Assembly (NCBI GenBank): GCA_943908425.1
Contig: CALTTC010000010.1
Coordinates: forward strand, 6,489 to 70,488
Direction of reading: 5' to 3'
DNA from: an uncultured Moraxella sp.
GTDB taxonomy: Bacteria; Pseudomonadota; Gammaproteobacteria; Pseudomonadales; Moraxellaceae
Length of the DNA: 64,000 bases
In this document: positions 29,244-39,411 of the stretch, piece by piece
Layout: each line of letters starts with the position of its first letter
Numbering within the stretch: the first letter of the stretch is position 1
Program-made: the position numbers and the translations under genes
The notes under the pieces: model-generated
Database searches by the model: none
What the model was told of the DNA's origin: nothing
The model's input: the letters and a program-made list of their open reading frames with translations, nothing else

Positions 29244-29741
29244 GAACCTGCCATTATTAGACTTAATATCCATAGAGCTAAGCCCATAAAACTTTAACGT
29301 TAGTGCAAGGCTTACTTAATTTAGGCTTACTTGATTTAAAAGTGCAATGAATATACGCTATAAAAATCAGTAACCCATCAAAGGCGTAAACATCACCCCC
29401 TATAAAGGTAGTGCCATTAAAGACAGTGCCATTTTTTAAGTTCGGTCGGATAAATTCATAACGCTTACCGTATAAAAACAGCTTTTTATACTAACCAGAC
29501 TTACCCAATACCTAATAGGCGGATAAGCCTACAAACAAAAACATAAGCTAAAAAAAACTAAAGCCACACATAATTGCTTATGTATGGCTTGATTGTCCGT
29601 AGGGTTATTCCATCAGCTAGCGTATCGTCCTTGCCGTGTGTCCTTACACTCTTTCCGTCTGCTATGTGCCTATTGTGCTAAAAATCGTCATAAGGTGCAA
29701 TACGCCAAAGTCGTCAATGTATGTAAGCAATTGCTTACAAA
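29244..29741. other. Intergenic region with a minus-strand terminator and an 18-bp palindrome
   Basis: AAGCCACACATAA (29561-29573) and TTATGTATGGCTT (29578-29590) form a stem that on the minus strand is followed by a T run, a terminator for the lipoprotein gene or for an RNA encoded between. TGTAAGCAATTGCTTACA (29722-29739) is a perfect palindrome directly after the lipoprotein stop. Bases 29590-29720 are less AT-rich than the rest but contain no ORF I can support. Confidence 0.5.
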
Positions 29742-30935
29742 TTATTCTTGGGAGGCGTCTTCTATCTCAAATCCGTGTTTTTTGGCGATGCGCAGGCAGG
29801 TCTGGTAGCGCTTATCGACGCTCGTGGCATACCAGTTGGTGTTATAGTCCTTTTTTAATTTGGGGCTATCAATCACCACTTGGGGCATTACCGCATATGC
29901 CGCTTTTTTGCCTGTTTTTTCTTCATACAGCGTACGAAGCGTGATGTAGGTTAAGCTCTCTTCAAATTTTGCCAACTTTTCTTTTTTTAAGTCTTGACGG
30001 ATTTGGGTGGGGGTAAGCCTAGCTAGCGCTGGGATATTAGCACGCTCACGATTGACAAAATCAATAATCGCCGTCTCACTTTGGCTTTTAGTTAAGCGCG
30101 CCGTCCCATCGTCATACACCAACAAATCACCATCTAGCGCCAAAGACTGACCGCCGAGCGTCTGCACCCACGTCTGAAACGCCGCATTGCGACTAGAATA
30201 CACCCCCGAATTGTAATCAGCAAACCGATACAAAGGCTTTGGGTACTGCGTGTCGTACTTTAATAAGCGGTGAATGCCGTAATACATACCGCCGTAACGA
30301 CTATACAAATCATCGCGCAAGTCATCATCATTCATACTACGCCTGCGATTATTTTTGGCATAATCAATATGCACCTGCATAGAGCCAAGCGTAGTGATGG
30401 GATTTAGTTTTTCATCAATGCCGCTATTTAATAATTTGGCGGTTTTATTAATCGTGCCAACCTTATACCTATCCCCAAAATAGGCAAACATCTCGCGAAA
30501 CAATTCATCTAACTGTCGCTCGGTTTTTACCTGTTTGATTTGTTTGGCAAAGCTGTTATCCTTTGTTGGTTTTTCGTCCAGCATCTTACGAAAATAGCCT
30601 GCCATTGTCTTGCCTAATTTTTCTTCTAGTTTATCATCCAAAGCTTTTAAGGACGTTTTGCCCAAATTTGCCACAGGCGGGTCAGCCACAAAATTGGATT
30701 CTTGGTCAATGACAGCAATCACGCTACACACCGTCTTTGGGTCGGCATAGATATCTAACTCACTCATAATCGTTGCCATATCTTGCGCCCATTGCTGTTT
30801 ATCGCTTTTGTTGATACGGTTGGGGATTAGGCTTGCAATTTCTTCCGCTGTCAGCTCAGGCGCTCGCACTGCTGGCTCTTGACACCCACTCAATAAAAAA
30901 AATATGCCAATAAAGAGCAGTTTACGCACTATCAT
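29742..30935 (-). CDS. DUF1615 lipoprotein
   Basis: 397 residues from ATG 30935, chosen because the signal peptide MIVRKLLFIGIFFLLSGC starts there and because it overlaps the tesB stop (ATGA). The lipobox LSGC gives a lipidated N-terminus. The body has the DUF1615 pattern: VIDQESNFVADPPV, GSMQVHIDYA, and YFADYNSGVYSS-like RFADYNSG, reminiscent of a lysozyme/transglycosylase-like fold with the first Glu in DQES as a possible catalytic residue. The function of DUF1615 proteins is unknown; an envelope or peptidoglycan role is inferred. Confidence 0.85.
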   Translation of the reverse strand: MIVRKLLFIGIFFLLSGCQEPAVRAPELTAEEIASLIPNRINKSDKQQWAQDMATIMSELDIYADPKTVCSVIAVIDQESNFVADPPVANLGKTSLKALDDKLEEKLGKTMAGYFRKMLDEKPTKDNSFAKQIKQVKTERQLDELFREMFAYFGDRYKVGTINKTAKLLNSGIDEKLNPITTLGSMQVHIDYAKNNRRRSMNDDDLRDDLYSRYGGMYYGIHRLLKYDTQYPKPLYRFADYNSGVYSSRNAAFQTWVQTLGGQSLALDGDLLVYDDGTARLTKSQSETAIIDFVNRERANIPALARLTPTQIRQDLKKEKLAKFEESLTYITLRTLYEEKTGKKAAYAVMPQVVIDSPKLKKDYNTNWYATSVDKRYQTCLRIAKKHGFEIEDASQE

Positions 30936-31855
30936 AAACTGGGTCGGTAACGCATCAAGCCCTCTTGCTGGCTTGTGGCAACCAGCTGTCCGTGTTGCCA
31001 AAACTGTCCGTTATTTAGCCCCTTATCATAGGTGGCAATATCGCTTTTTAACTCATACAACAGCCAATCAGTAATATCAAAGGGGCGGTGAAAATGCAAA
31101 CTGTGGTCAATGCTCGCCACTTGTAAATCTTTACTCAATAAATTCATCCCCTGCCCAATCAAGGCGGTACTCACTAAATACAAATCGCTTGCAAACGCCA
31201 AACACGCTTGATGAAAAATAGGCGGATAAAGGCTTGGCATAATAGCAGGAAGCTTATTGCTATCTAGCTCATCTATGGTCAGCCATAGCGCTTGATGTGA
31301 CACTGCTTTGGGTGGATTAAATAGTGGACGTGGGTCAATCAGCCTTACCGTAACAGGGCGAGGGTGGGATAGGCGCTCTTTTAGCCAGTTTGGGGTATGA
31401 TTACTTGCGATATAAGGCGCAAAAAATTCCTGCTCACTTGGCACGGCGGTGGGCGGTGGATAGCTAGGCATTGGCTTTTGTCCATCTAGTGGATTGTTAT
31501 CCATCACCGCAAAGGAGGCGAGCATCGTAAAAATCGTGCAATCTTTGCCATCAATCATTTGGCTTGCCGTCACTTGCCGTGCAGATAAGCTATTTCCATC
31601 GCGCAACACGCTCACCGTATATTGCACCGGATAGCGGATATCACCGCCACGCAAAAAATAAGCGTGCAACGAATGACAAGGCTTGGCGCTCGTTAATGTA
31701 TAAAACGCCGCTAATAGGGCTTGCGCTAGCACTTGTCCGCCAAACACTCTAGGCCCCACAAAATCAAAGCTTGGTCCAACAAAGCGGTTATCGGCAATTT
31801 TTTGTAAGGTGAGTGCACTCATTAAGGCGTGCAAGGCAGGGTTTTGAAAGGTCAT
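30932..31855 (-). CDS. tesB: Acyl-CoA thioesterase II
   Basis: 307 residues, with two hotdog domains. RVFGGQVLAQALLAA and HSLHAYFLRGGD mark the first; ASIDHSLHFHRPFDI with the catalytic Asp marks the second. It hydrolyses medium and long acyl-CoAs in the cytosol. Its stop codon overlaps the start of the DUF1615 lipoprotein gene, so the two are co-translated. Confidence 0.93.
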   Translation of the reverse strand: MTFQNPALHALMSALTLQKIADNRFVGPSFDFVGPRVFGGQVLAQALLAAFYTLTSAKPCHSLHAYFLRGGDIRYPVQYTVSVLRDGNSLSARQVTASQMIDGKDCTIFTMLASFAVMDNNPLDGQKPMPSYPPPTAVPSEQEFFAPYIASNHTPNWLKERLSHPRPVTVRLIDPRPLFNPPKAVSHQALWLTIDELDSNKLPAIMPSLYPPIFHQACLAFASDLYLVSTALIGQGMNLLSKDLQVASIDHSLHFHRPFDITDWLLYELKSDIATYDKGLNNGQFWQHGQLVATSQQEGLMRYRPSL

Positions 31856-31997
31856 TTTTAGGTTAATTAGCGAATTACGCCCTTATTATAGCACCGCTTG
31901 TTAAAAGCTTGCTATCGCTTGTGTAAAGTTTTTTAGCCAAAGTTTCGCCAATCAATGCTACAATAAGCCACCCTAATTGCACTCATTGTGGTGACGT

Positions 31998-34472
31998 ATG
32001 TTACAAGAGCTTTATAAAAATTTATCGGTCAAGACATTGGGTTTGGCTATCTCTCCAAGCATTATCGGTACAGCGCCCAACTTGCCTAATGACACCTTAA
32101 CCTTTTATGTACTAGATGAATACTCGCGCGCCAATAGCTTATTACTAGAAAAAGAAATCCAAAAAATGGGCTTACCAAGTGCACTCTCGCCCATCAAGCA
32201 CAAAGAAGTAAGCGAAAGCTCGGCAATGATTTTTTTAAAACACCGCCGTGCTAAAGAGGCGCATTCGCCAAGACTTGAGCGCCTAATTAAAGTCTGCCTT
32301 GACAACCCTGCCTTGCGTATTCATTTAGTGCCTGTCACTATTTTGTGGGGACGCTCCCCTGACAAAGAAGAGTCGTTATTTAAGCTATTATTTGCCGATG
32401 AATGGCGCGCGCCAAGTATTAGTAAGCAGTTATTTAACATTGGCATTATGGGGCGTGATACTTTTGTGCAGTTTTATGACCCCAAACCCTTGCCGATGCT
32501 TATAAATGATGCCAAAACAGCAGACGATGACACGCTTAGCGCCATCACAGTAAGCGTACAAGCAAGATTGGCTGGCTATTTATTAAAACAGCGTACCAGC
32601 ATTCTAGGGCCCGATTTGTCAGACAGACGTAACCTAAAAAGCGCCATTTTAAACGCCAATGCGGTGCAAGACGCTATTGCCGAACAAGCCCAAAAAACCG
32701 GCAAGCCTATCAACGCCATCAAAAAAGAAGCCGAAGATTACGTGAGCGAAATCGCAAGCGACTATTCTTATTCGGTAGTGCGCGTCTTTGAGCGTTTTTT
32801 GACGTGGCTATGGAATCAGCTATACGACGGGGTACACGTCCAGCATTTTGACCGCGTGCGCACGCTTGCGCCTGACTATCAGGTGGTTTATGTGCCCTGC
32901 CACCGCAGTCATATGGATTATCTGTTACTCTCCTACATTATCCACACGCACGGCTTACGCATTCCCCACGTGGCGGCGGGCGCTAACCTAAATATTCCTG
33001 TGCTTGGCGAACTGTTACGAGCAGGCGGAGCGTTCTTTTTACGGCGCAGTTTTCGTGACAATCCGCTTTATGGCACGGTATTTAAAGAATATCTGCACAA
33101 TCTAATGCAACGCAATAGCCCTATTGAATACTTTATCGAAGGGGGACGTTCGCGCTCTGGACGACTGCTAGCCCCCAAAATGGGCATGCTGGCTATGACG
33201 GTAACCAGCCATCTAAAAAGCCCTGCTAAGCCTGTGGTTTTTATCCCAACCTACATCAGCTATGAACGCATTATGGAGGGGGCGACCTATGTTGGTGAAT
33301 TAAAAGGCAAGCCCAAAGAAAGCGAGAATTTACTTGGACTTATCAAAACCACAAGAAAAATAGAACGCATTTATGGGCGCGTTAATCTCTCCTTTGGCAC
33401 ACCGCTTTATCTTAACGATTTTTTGACAAAATTTGCGATAAACGATGACAACGCCCCCAATCTGCCGACCATGGTTGAGGCACTCGGCGCTAGCATTATG
33501 CAAAATATCAATAATACGGTAGTCGTCAATCCCATCTCGCTTGTAGCATTAACGCTGTTATCCACCCCTAAAGCTGCGCTGGACGAACAGCAGTTTTTAA
33601 AGCAGTTAAGCTTTTATCAAACGCTTGCCAAGACGTTGCCTTATGATGCTGACACCAGTGTTACCGACATGAGCGCCAGCGAGATGACCGCTTACGCCAT
33701 GCAATTAAAGCTGATTGAACGCACCCCTCACGCCTTAGGCAACATTATTCGTGTCGCTGATAAGCAAGCACCAATGTTAAGTTATTTTAAAAACAATGTT
33801 TTGCATGTCTTTATATTGTCATCACTGGTCGCAACATTGGTCGAGCGTAACCGACAAATCAGCATTGACAATATGCATAAAGTCGCCGAGCTTTTGTATC
33901 CTTTTTTGCAAGCTGAACTGTTTTTAAGCATTGATAAAGCGATGCTAGGTACGACCTTAGAGGCGATACTAGAACTTTTAATTGACCATCAAATTGTCCT
34001 ATGTAGCGACAACATTATCAGTAGTCCAGCACACAGTAGCGGGGCTTATCAAATGCTTGTGGCGCTCGCGAGTCCTGCCGAACAAAGCTTGGAGCGTTAT
34101 TTTATTACGCTGTCTATTTTAGCCAATGAAGGCAGTGGCAAGCTTACCCTTGACCAAGTCGTGGAGCTTGCCTATCTTGTGGGCTCGCGCGCGTCCGTCC
34201 TGTATGGGGATGATTTGCCGGATTTATTTGACAAGGCGCTTTTTACGGGCTTTTTAACCACCTTAATGCGTATGGATTATTTAAAAGAAGATGCCGATAA
34301 GCACCTGCATTTTGACAAACGCATTGGCTACATCGTCAAATACGCCCGCTTTGCTCTAAATAGCGATACGCTCGCATTACTACAGCAAATCAGCCACGAA
34401 GCGGTAGACAAGCTTGCCCACGCCCCACGCAAAAAATCCAAGCGTTTTTTTGCAGGTAAGCTAGGATTATAG
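31998..34472 (+). CDS. plsB: Glycerol-3-phosphate 1-O-acyltransferase
   Basis: 824 residues, normal for PlsB. The catalytic HX4D motif is HRSHMD (His302, Asp307), followed by the glycerol-3-phosphate site [10 protein letters not shown] and [13 protein letters not shown], then FIPTYISYE. It acylates glycerol-3-phosphate from acyl-ACP or acyl-CoA at the inner membrane, the first step of phospholipid synthesis. It is upstream of def, with a 50-bp gap. Confidence 0.95.
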   Translation: MLQELYKNLSVKTLGLAISPSIIGTAPNLPNDTLTFYVLDEYSRANSLLLEKEIQKMGLPSALSPIKHKEVSESSAMIFLKHRRAKEAHSPRLERLIKVCLDNPALRIHLVPVTILWGRSPDKEESLFKLLFADEWRAPSISKQLFNIGIMGRDTFVQFYDPKPLPMLINDAKTADDDTLSAITVSVQARLAGYLLKQRTSILGPDLSDRRNLKSAILNANAVQDAIAEQAQKTGKPINAIKKEAEDYVSEIASDYSYSVVRVFERFLTWLWNQLYDGVHVQHFDRVRTLAPDYQVVYVPCHRSHMDYLLLSYIIHTHGLRIPHVAAGANLNIPVLGELLRAGGAFFLRRSFRDNPLYGTVFKEYLHNLMQRNSPIEYFIEGGRSRSGRLLAPKMGMLAMTVTSHLKSPAKPVVFIPTYISYERIMEGATYVGELKGKPKESENLLGLIKTTRKIERIYGRVNLSFGTPLYLNDFLTKFAINDDNAPNLPTMVEALGASIMQNINNTVVVNPISLVALTLLSTPKAALDEQQFLKQLSFYQTLAKTLPYDADTSVTDMSASEMTAYAMQLKLIERTPHALGNIIRVADKQAPMLSYFKNNVLHVFILSSLVATLVERNRQISIDNMHKVAELLYPFLQAELFLSIDKAMLGTTLEAILELLIDHQIVLCSDNIISSPAHSSGAYQMLVALASPAEQSLERYFITLSILANEGSGKLTLDQVVELAYLVGSRASVLYGDDLPDLFDKALFTGFLTTLMRMDYLKEDADKHLHFDKRIGYIVKYARFALNSDTLALLQQISHEAVDKLAHAPRKKSKRFFAGKLGL

Positions 34473-34522
34473 CCAACCCAATTAAGATTATTTATAATAG
34501 CACTTTTTGGATAAAATACACT

Positions 34523-35041
34523 ATGGCACTACTTCCCATTCTCACCTACCCCGACACTCGCCTGCGCACCATCGCTGCCCCTGTCGCCCAAATTGATGAC
34601 ACCATCACCGCCTTAATTAGCGATATGTTTGAGACCATGTATGACGCTCGTGGCATTGGGCTTGCCGCCACGCAAGTGGACAGACACTTACAAATCATCG
34701 TTATGGACTTAGCAAAAAAAGATGAACCGCCCGCCCCCCGTGTTTTTATTAACCCTAGCGTTACCCCGCTAACCGATGAACTTGCCCCCTATGAGGAGGG
34801 CTGTCTGTCTATTCCTGAATTTTATAATGAAGTGCTACGCCCTGCTCGTGTGCAGATTGAGGCGATGGATGAACACGGCAAAGCCTTTAGCGAGCAAGCA
34901 GATGGATTGCTTGCCGTATGTATTCAGCACGAGCTTGACCATTTAAATGGCGTGTTGTTTGTGGATTATTTATCCAGACTCAAACAAACCCGTGCCCAAG
35001 AAAAAGTCAAAAAAGTACTCAAAAAACGTAAAAACGCTTAA
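34523..35041 (+). CDS. def: Peptide deformylase
   Basis: 172 residues. All three motifs are present: GIGLAATQ (44-51), EGCLSIP with metal ligand Cys94, and QHELDH with ligands His136 and His140 and catalytic Glu137. It removes the formyl group from nascent proteins. In many bacteria def is beside fmt; here fmt lies 14 kb away. Confidence 0.96.
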   Translation: MALLPILTYPDTRLRTIAAPVAQIDDTITALISDMFETMYDARGIGLAATQVDRHLQIIVMDLAKKDEPPAPRVFINPSVTPLTDELAPYEEGCLSIPEFYNEVLRPARVQIEAMDEHGKAFSEQADGLLAVCIQHELDHLNGVLFVDYLSRLKQTRAQEKVKKVLKKRKNA

Positions 35042-35668
35042 TTATTTTAATTACTTTATTTTAGTGTATCACTTTGTTTGATGCTGATTTAATATGCTTA
35101 ATTTCAAGTTCAAACATTTGATGCCGACTAATATCATATTTTGAGTTTATTATCTCAAAAGTTTCACGTGAAACTTTTGGTTAAGCATTAGAACTTTTTA
35201 ATTTAAGATTTTTAGTTTAAGGCGTTTGGCTTAACAATAAGCCGTTGATTTATGTTTTTTTGGATATTTTGGGCGGTGTTAATTTGCCGTGCTTTAAATA
35301 ATATTATTTGGTAAAAATAAAGTCAGCCGTTTAACTTGCTATTTTATCTGGGTTGCCTAGCACCTTTGTACAATTTTTATTTTATTTAGCTTTACATTAT
35401 TCACCCTTGTCTTGCGTGGATTTTACCACCTCATTATCAGGCGTTATAGTTTACTCAGTTGTAATTTGCTCATATGCTTATCGCCTGTTTTATTACCCAA
35501 ATTCACCCAGTTTATCCGCTACCATATTATCATCTCCCCTTACCGCTGTCTTAATGCTTATCATTATAATGTTGTCCGCCAACAAAACCATTATCATCTC
35601 TTTTTGGCAACAAAAAAGCCCGTAAGTAGGGCTGTATTTTGTTGGGTTGAGCATTGTTAGATTGAATA
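35042..35668. other. Gene-poor region carrying the leftmost parS
   Basis: The only strong element is the parS at 35161-35174. A 90-codon plus-strand frame at 35353 begins with TTG, has no ribosome binding site and is probably noise. AGCCC...GGGCT near 35618-35633 is a small hairpin. Confidence 0.5.
35161..35174. promoter_or_regulatory. parS site (exact)
   Basis: GTTTCACGTGAAAC, here within a longer palindrome (four more matching bases on each side). It is intergenic, about 5.6 kb left of the dnaA start. Confidence 0.9.
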
Positions 35669-35938
35669 TTACTGCAAAAGCTTAGTGAGAAAAAATACCA
35701 CCACCCCACCTGTCAAAATAGTAGTAATGATTTGGATATAAGGAAACCACATCATTTCTTTTTGCATTTTGGCGGTATTAATTTTCATTTGTTCAACGCT
35801 GGCTTGGCTTTCGTTAATGCTTTGGCGAGTTGCCTCTATATCAGCTTGGATTTTATTAATGTCTAACATAAGCTTCACCCTTTCTAGCTCATCTTTATCT
35901 AAGACTTGTAAGTCAATACGATTTATATCCACTATCAT
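35669..35938 (-). CDS. Small coiled-coil protein with one C-terminal membrane helix
   Basis: 89 residues with a good AAGGTG site seven bases before ATG 35938. Residues 15-60 are a charged helix with heptad character (ELERVKLMLDINKIQADIEA...), and residues 65-86 are a transmembrane helix ending KLLQ. This tail-anchored layout resembles many small host or mobile-element membrane proteins. I do not recognise a family. It stands alone in an otherwise gene-poor region. Confidence 0.6.
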   Translation of the reverse strand: MIVDINRIDLQVLDKDELERVKLMLDINKIQADIEATRQSINESQASVEQMKINTAKMQKEMMWFPYIQIITTILTGGVVVFFLTKLLQ

Positions 35939-36586
35939 AACACCTTTTTGATCATTGTACCAACAAAGCCAAATTCCAACAGCTCAATCTTTAAAACCGC
36001 CCTGATGTCATCAAAGCATACACCAAAGCTATCCCAAATAACATCCCAAATAACAAGGTGATAATGCTTGAAAAATACTCACTATTTAGGCATTTTTACC
36101 CAAAAAAATCCCCAAATCAAAGGAAAAACCACCTTAGCAAATACCCACCCCTCGTTTTGACAAAGGGGTTTTTGTTTTCATTCCAATACAAGGGGTTGTC
36201 TATGGTTGTTTAGGAAAGCAAAACACCACCGCAAACAATACCCATAAAAAAAACCAATACAGCATTTGGCATTATCTGATAATAACCCAAGCCACTTACC
36301 TAAAGTGTGATCAAAAATAGCTTAGGCAACTTTACTTACAATCAGCAACATAGTTAGTACTCAAAAAAGAATAATAAAATTAAAGACATAGCATAACTTT
36401 TTTTAAGTTTCGTTGTAATTACCTTAAACTATCAATACTTGAGCCATCAATACTTCACCCATCAATGCCTTTACAGCCCCATCAAAGCCAATTGCAGTAG
36501 CGTTTACCAACCAACACAAGCTTATTGATATATAGCACTATACAGCGGTCTTTATGTTAAATTAAGCAGTTGTTAATTCCAAACCC
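35939..36586. other. 648-bp region with an orphan plus-strand terminator
   Basis: ACCCCT (36147-36152), loop, AGGGGT (36164-36169), then TTTTTGTTTT is a convincing plus-strand terminator, but no plus-strand gene precedes it within 1.1 kb. A small RNA between about 35945 and 36178 is possible. Nothing else is recognised. Confidence 0.4.
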
Positions 36587-38509
36587 CTAATCTTCCACCA
36601 AAAACCCACCACTTTGCCTTGCCCAAAGGCTGGCATATACACCGTTTTTGGCAAGCAATTCATCGTGGCTACCCATCTCCACAATTCGCCCTTTGTCCAT
36701 CACCACAAGTCTGTCCATCGCCGCAATGGTTGATAAGCGATGGGCAATGGCAATCACTGTTTTGCCTGCCATCATTGCGTTTAAGCTTGTGGTAATGGCG
36801 TGTTCCACTTCACTGTCTAAAGCACTGGTTGCTTCATCAAGCAGTAAAATTGGGGCATTTTTTAGCATTACCCGAGCAATGGCGATACGCTGACGTTGCC
36901 CGCCAGAGAGCTTCACGCCCCGCTCGCCAACTTCGGTGTCCAGTCCTTGGTTGCCGTATTTGTCCTGCAGTGCCGACACAAATTCCCAAGCGTGAGCCGA
37001 TTTAATCGCCGTAATAATTTCATCATCAGTGGCACTTGGGCGACCATAGGCGATATTTTGTCTAATGGTGCGATGAAGTAGGCTCGTGTCTTGGGTTACC
37101 ATACCGATATTTTGACGTAACGATTCTTGGCTGATATCGGCAATATTTTCGCCATCAATACAAATTTTACCGCTATCAACCTCATAAAACCGTAATAGCA
37201 AATTCACTAGCGTTGTTTTGCCTGCCCCACTACGCCCAACCAGTCCCACTTTTTCCCCAGCGTTGATGGTAAGGCTAAAATTATGCAATAAATAATCGCT
37301 GTTTTTATTGTCATTGTCTTTATTGTCATCAATATCGCTATCATCTGTTTTTACTTCATTTTTGTCCTTATTAGCACCCCTACCATAAGCAAAAAACACC
37401 GCATCAAAAACAATCTGCCCTTGTTTCACGTGAAACGACTTGGCATCTGCTTTATCAACAATGGCGTGGGCGGTCGTCAGTGTCGTCATACCATCTTGCA
37501 CCGTGCCTAAATTTTCAAACAAACTTGCCGTCTCCCAAAGCACCCAATGAGTCAGCCCCTGCAAACGAATGGCAAGGGCAGCTGACACCGCCACTGCTCC
37601 TGCCCCAACCACACCGATATGCCACAGATACAAGCTCATTGCAATGCTACCAGACACCGTTATTACCGCAATCACAGACACCAAAAACTCAAGCACCGAC
37701 ACCCATCGCATTTGGTCGTGTACCTTGCCCAAAAACGTCTGCATCGCTTCTTTGGCATAAGACAATTCACGTTTAGAATGGCTAAACAGCTTAACCGTCG
37801 CAATATTGGCATAAGCATCGGTAATCCGCCCTGTCATCAAGGCACGAGCATCGGCTTGCTCTTCGGCGGTTTTTTGTAAGCGTGGCAACAAAAATACAAG
37901 CAGCCCTGCCACCATAACAAGCCACAATAAAAACGGTAATGCCAACCGCCAATCTAACCCAATCAGTACCGCATTTGCCCCCACCAAAAACGTACCAATA
38001 AACACAAATACGCCGATGGTTGCCATCACCACATCACGCACGGCAAGGGCGGTTTGCATCACCTTGGCCGCCACTCGCCCCGAAAATTCATCTTGATAAA
38101 ACTGCATTGATTGCCCAAGCATATGTCGATGAAATACCCACCGCAGCCTCATTGGCGTAACCCCTTGCAACACTTGATGATGAACCGTGGTCTCAAACAG
38201 CATAATGACAGGCATAACAAGGCTAATCGCTAGCACTGTCAATAAATCAGACCCTTTGACCTGCCAAAGCTCGCTTGGGCTATAAAGGTTAAGCCAATCA
38301 ATAATTTGCCCCACCCACGCATAAACGAACGCCCAATACAGCCCAGAGACTGCCGTCAATAGTAAATAAACCCAAAGCCAACCACGAAACCCAAGCGTAC
38401 ACGCCCAAATAAATGACAAAAGCCCACTACTTTTTGTCATTGGGTCATCAGGATAAGCAGGCAATAATTGTTCAAAATAAGCAAAAAATCGGCTTAACGG
38501 CTTAGGCAT
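36587..38509 (-). CDS. ABC exporter, fused membrane and ATPase domains
   Basis: 640 residues. Five or six transmembrane helices fill residues 40-330 and an ATPase domain follows, with Walker A GRSGAGKTT, signature LSGGQRQR and Walker B ILLLDEATSALD. A highly acidic Asp/Asn insert (DDSDIDDNKDNDNKNSD, near residue 390) interrupts the start of the ATPase domain. It would work as a homodimer exporting a lipid, drug or peptide; the substrate is unknown. A parS site lies in the coding sequence and is read as Phe-His-Val-Lys-Gln starting at Phe359. Confidence 0.9.
   Translation of the reverse strand: MPKPLSRFFAYFEQLLPAYPDDPMTKSSGLLSFIWACTLGFRGWLWVYLLLTAVSGLYWAFVYAWVGQIIDWLNLYSPSELWQVKGSDLLTVLAISLVMPVIMLFETTVHHQVLQGVTPMRLRWVFHRHMLGQSMQFYQDEFSGRVAAKVMQTALAVRDVVMATIGVFVFIGTFLVGANAVLIGLDWRLALPFLLWLVMVAGLLVFLLPRLQKTAEEQADARALMTGRITDAYANIATVKLFSHSKRELSYAKEAMQTFLGKVHDQMRWVSVLEFLVSVIAVITVSGSIAMSLYLWHIGVVGAGAVAVSAALAIRLQGLTHWVLWETASLFENLGTVQDGMTTLTTAHAIVDKADAKSFHVKQGQIVFDAVFFAYGRGANKDKNEVKTDDSDIDDNKDNDNKNSDYLLHNFSLTINAGEKVGLVGRSGAGKTTLVNLLLRFYEVDSGKICIDGENIADISQESLRQNIGMVTQDTSLLHRTIRQNIAYGRPSATDDEIITAIKSAHAWEFVSALQDKYGNQGLDTEVGERGVKLSGGQRQRIAIARVMLKNAPILLLDEATSALDSEVEHAITTSLNAMMAGKTVIAIAHRLSTIAAMDRLVVMDKGRIVEMGSHDELLAKNGVYASLWARQSGGFLVED
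37423..37436. promoter_or_regulatory. parS site (exact) inside the ABC exporter gene
   Basis: GTTTCACGTGAAAC within the junction between the membrane and ATPase domains. The codons TTT CAC GTG AAA give Phe-His-Val-Lys. Confidence 0.9.
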
Positions 38510-38534
38510 AATCGTCTCAATTTATCAAAAATTT

Positions 38535-38548
38535 GTTTCACGTGAAAC
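38535..38548. promoter_or_regulatory. parS site (exact)
   Basis: GTTTCACGTGAAAC, 26 bp upstream of the ABC exporter start. Confidence 0.9.
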
Positions 38549-38707
38549 TTAAAAAACAAAACTCACTTAAAATAATACTTATTTTGAACATAACAATTAA
38601 CTAATAAATTAGTTAAAGAACAATAAATCAAGCATTATCTTACCATAAACGAAGCTTAAAATAAGCACCGAAAATTATGCAATCACGGCGTTTTTTTCAA
38701 TCAATCT

Positions 38708-38721
38708 GTTTCACGTGAAAC
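38708..38721. promoter_or_regulatory. parS site (exact)
   Basis: GTTTCACGTGAAAC, second of the five intergenic copies left of dnaA. Confidence 0.9.
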
Positions 38722-38928
38722 TAGATAAAACCAATCAAATAGCCAGCTTAAAGTCAAACATCAAGCCAAATATTAAAGTGAACAACTGGCTGATACTACA
38801 GCTTAAGTCTAATTATTGTTACTTATTTCCCCCTGCAATATCACAAACTTATTTTGAATACTGCCAGCCGACTTACATTACTGGCTTATACCGCCAAGCT
38901 TAGACCAAATACTGCATTTTATTAAAAA

Positions 38929-38942
38929 GTTTCACGTGAAAC
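38929..38942. promoter_or_regulatory. parS site (exact)
   Basis: GTTTCACGTGAAAC, third copy, 221 bp from the previous one. Confidence 0.9.
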
Positions 38943-39056
38943 TAATTATAAACCCGCCAATAAAGCCCAAAAATCATTACTTAAAGACAGCCAAAACATC
39001 AAAATCATCGTTTGTGATTTTTATCACCACAATCACCACAAGGGGACAGTTTATTT

Positions 39057-39070
39057 GTTTCACGTGAAAC
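39057..39070. promoter_or_regulatory. parS site (exact)
   Basis: GTTTCACGTGAAAC, fourth copy, 128 bp from the previous one. Confidence 0.9.
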
Positions 39071-39393
39071 TTTTTGCTTGAATTCAGTCAAATCACCGCA
39101 AAAAACAAGCCATCTTTAACCAATGAAAAATTAGCCAAAGATAGTTGTTTTTTGATTGACTTAAGATTTTATTGACCTAGTAGCACCTTAAACATAACGT
39201 TGCCCATAGACCGATTTACCAAAATAATTGTCGCCAAAAATAAAAGCAAATATCAAGCATTAAATAATATGACAGCAAACCGCCACCGATTACTACCAAG
39301 CAATCATTTCATTTCGTATAGAACCACCAAAATTCATTCAATAATTTTAGCTTGAGCAACTGTTTTAATTTATAAATACAGCTAAATCAGCTT

Positions 39394-39407
39394 GTTTCAC
39401 GTGAAAC
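39394..39407. promoter_or_regulatory. parS site (exact) just after dnaA
   Basis: GTTTCACGTGAAAC extended to a 20-bp perfect palindrome by CTT and AAG flanks, five bases from the dnaA stop. Confidence 0.9.
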
Positions 39408-39411
39408 AAGC

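Larger units (their letters stand above)
38510..39411. other. Centromere-like tract with five parS sites
   Basis: A 902-bp non-coding stretch between dnaA and the ABC exporter with exact parS sites at 38535, 38708, 38929, 39057 and 39394. A CRP-like element TGTGA-TTTTTA-TCACC lies at 39013-39028. A 62-codon frame at 38715 overlaps a parS and is not credible. This tract takes the place where dnaN-recF follow dnaA in many relatives. Confidence 0.75.

Noticed and set aside
35353..35625. Hydrophobic 90-codon plus-strand frame
   Set aside because: TTG start, no ribosome binding site, low complexity; typical of AT-rich spacer DNA.
38715..38903. 62-codon frame in the parS tract
   Set aside because: It starts inside a parS site and has no ribosome binding site.
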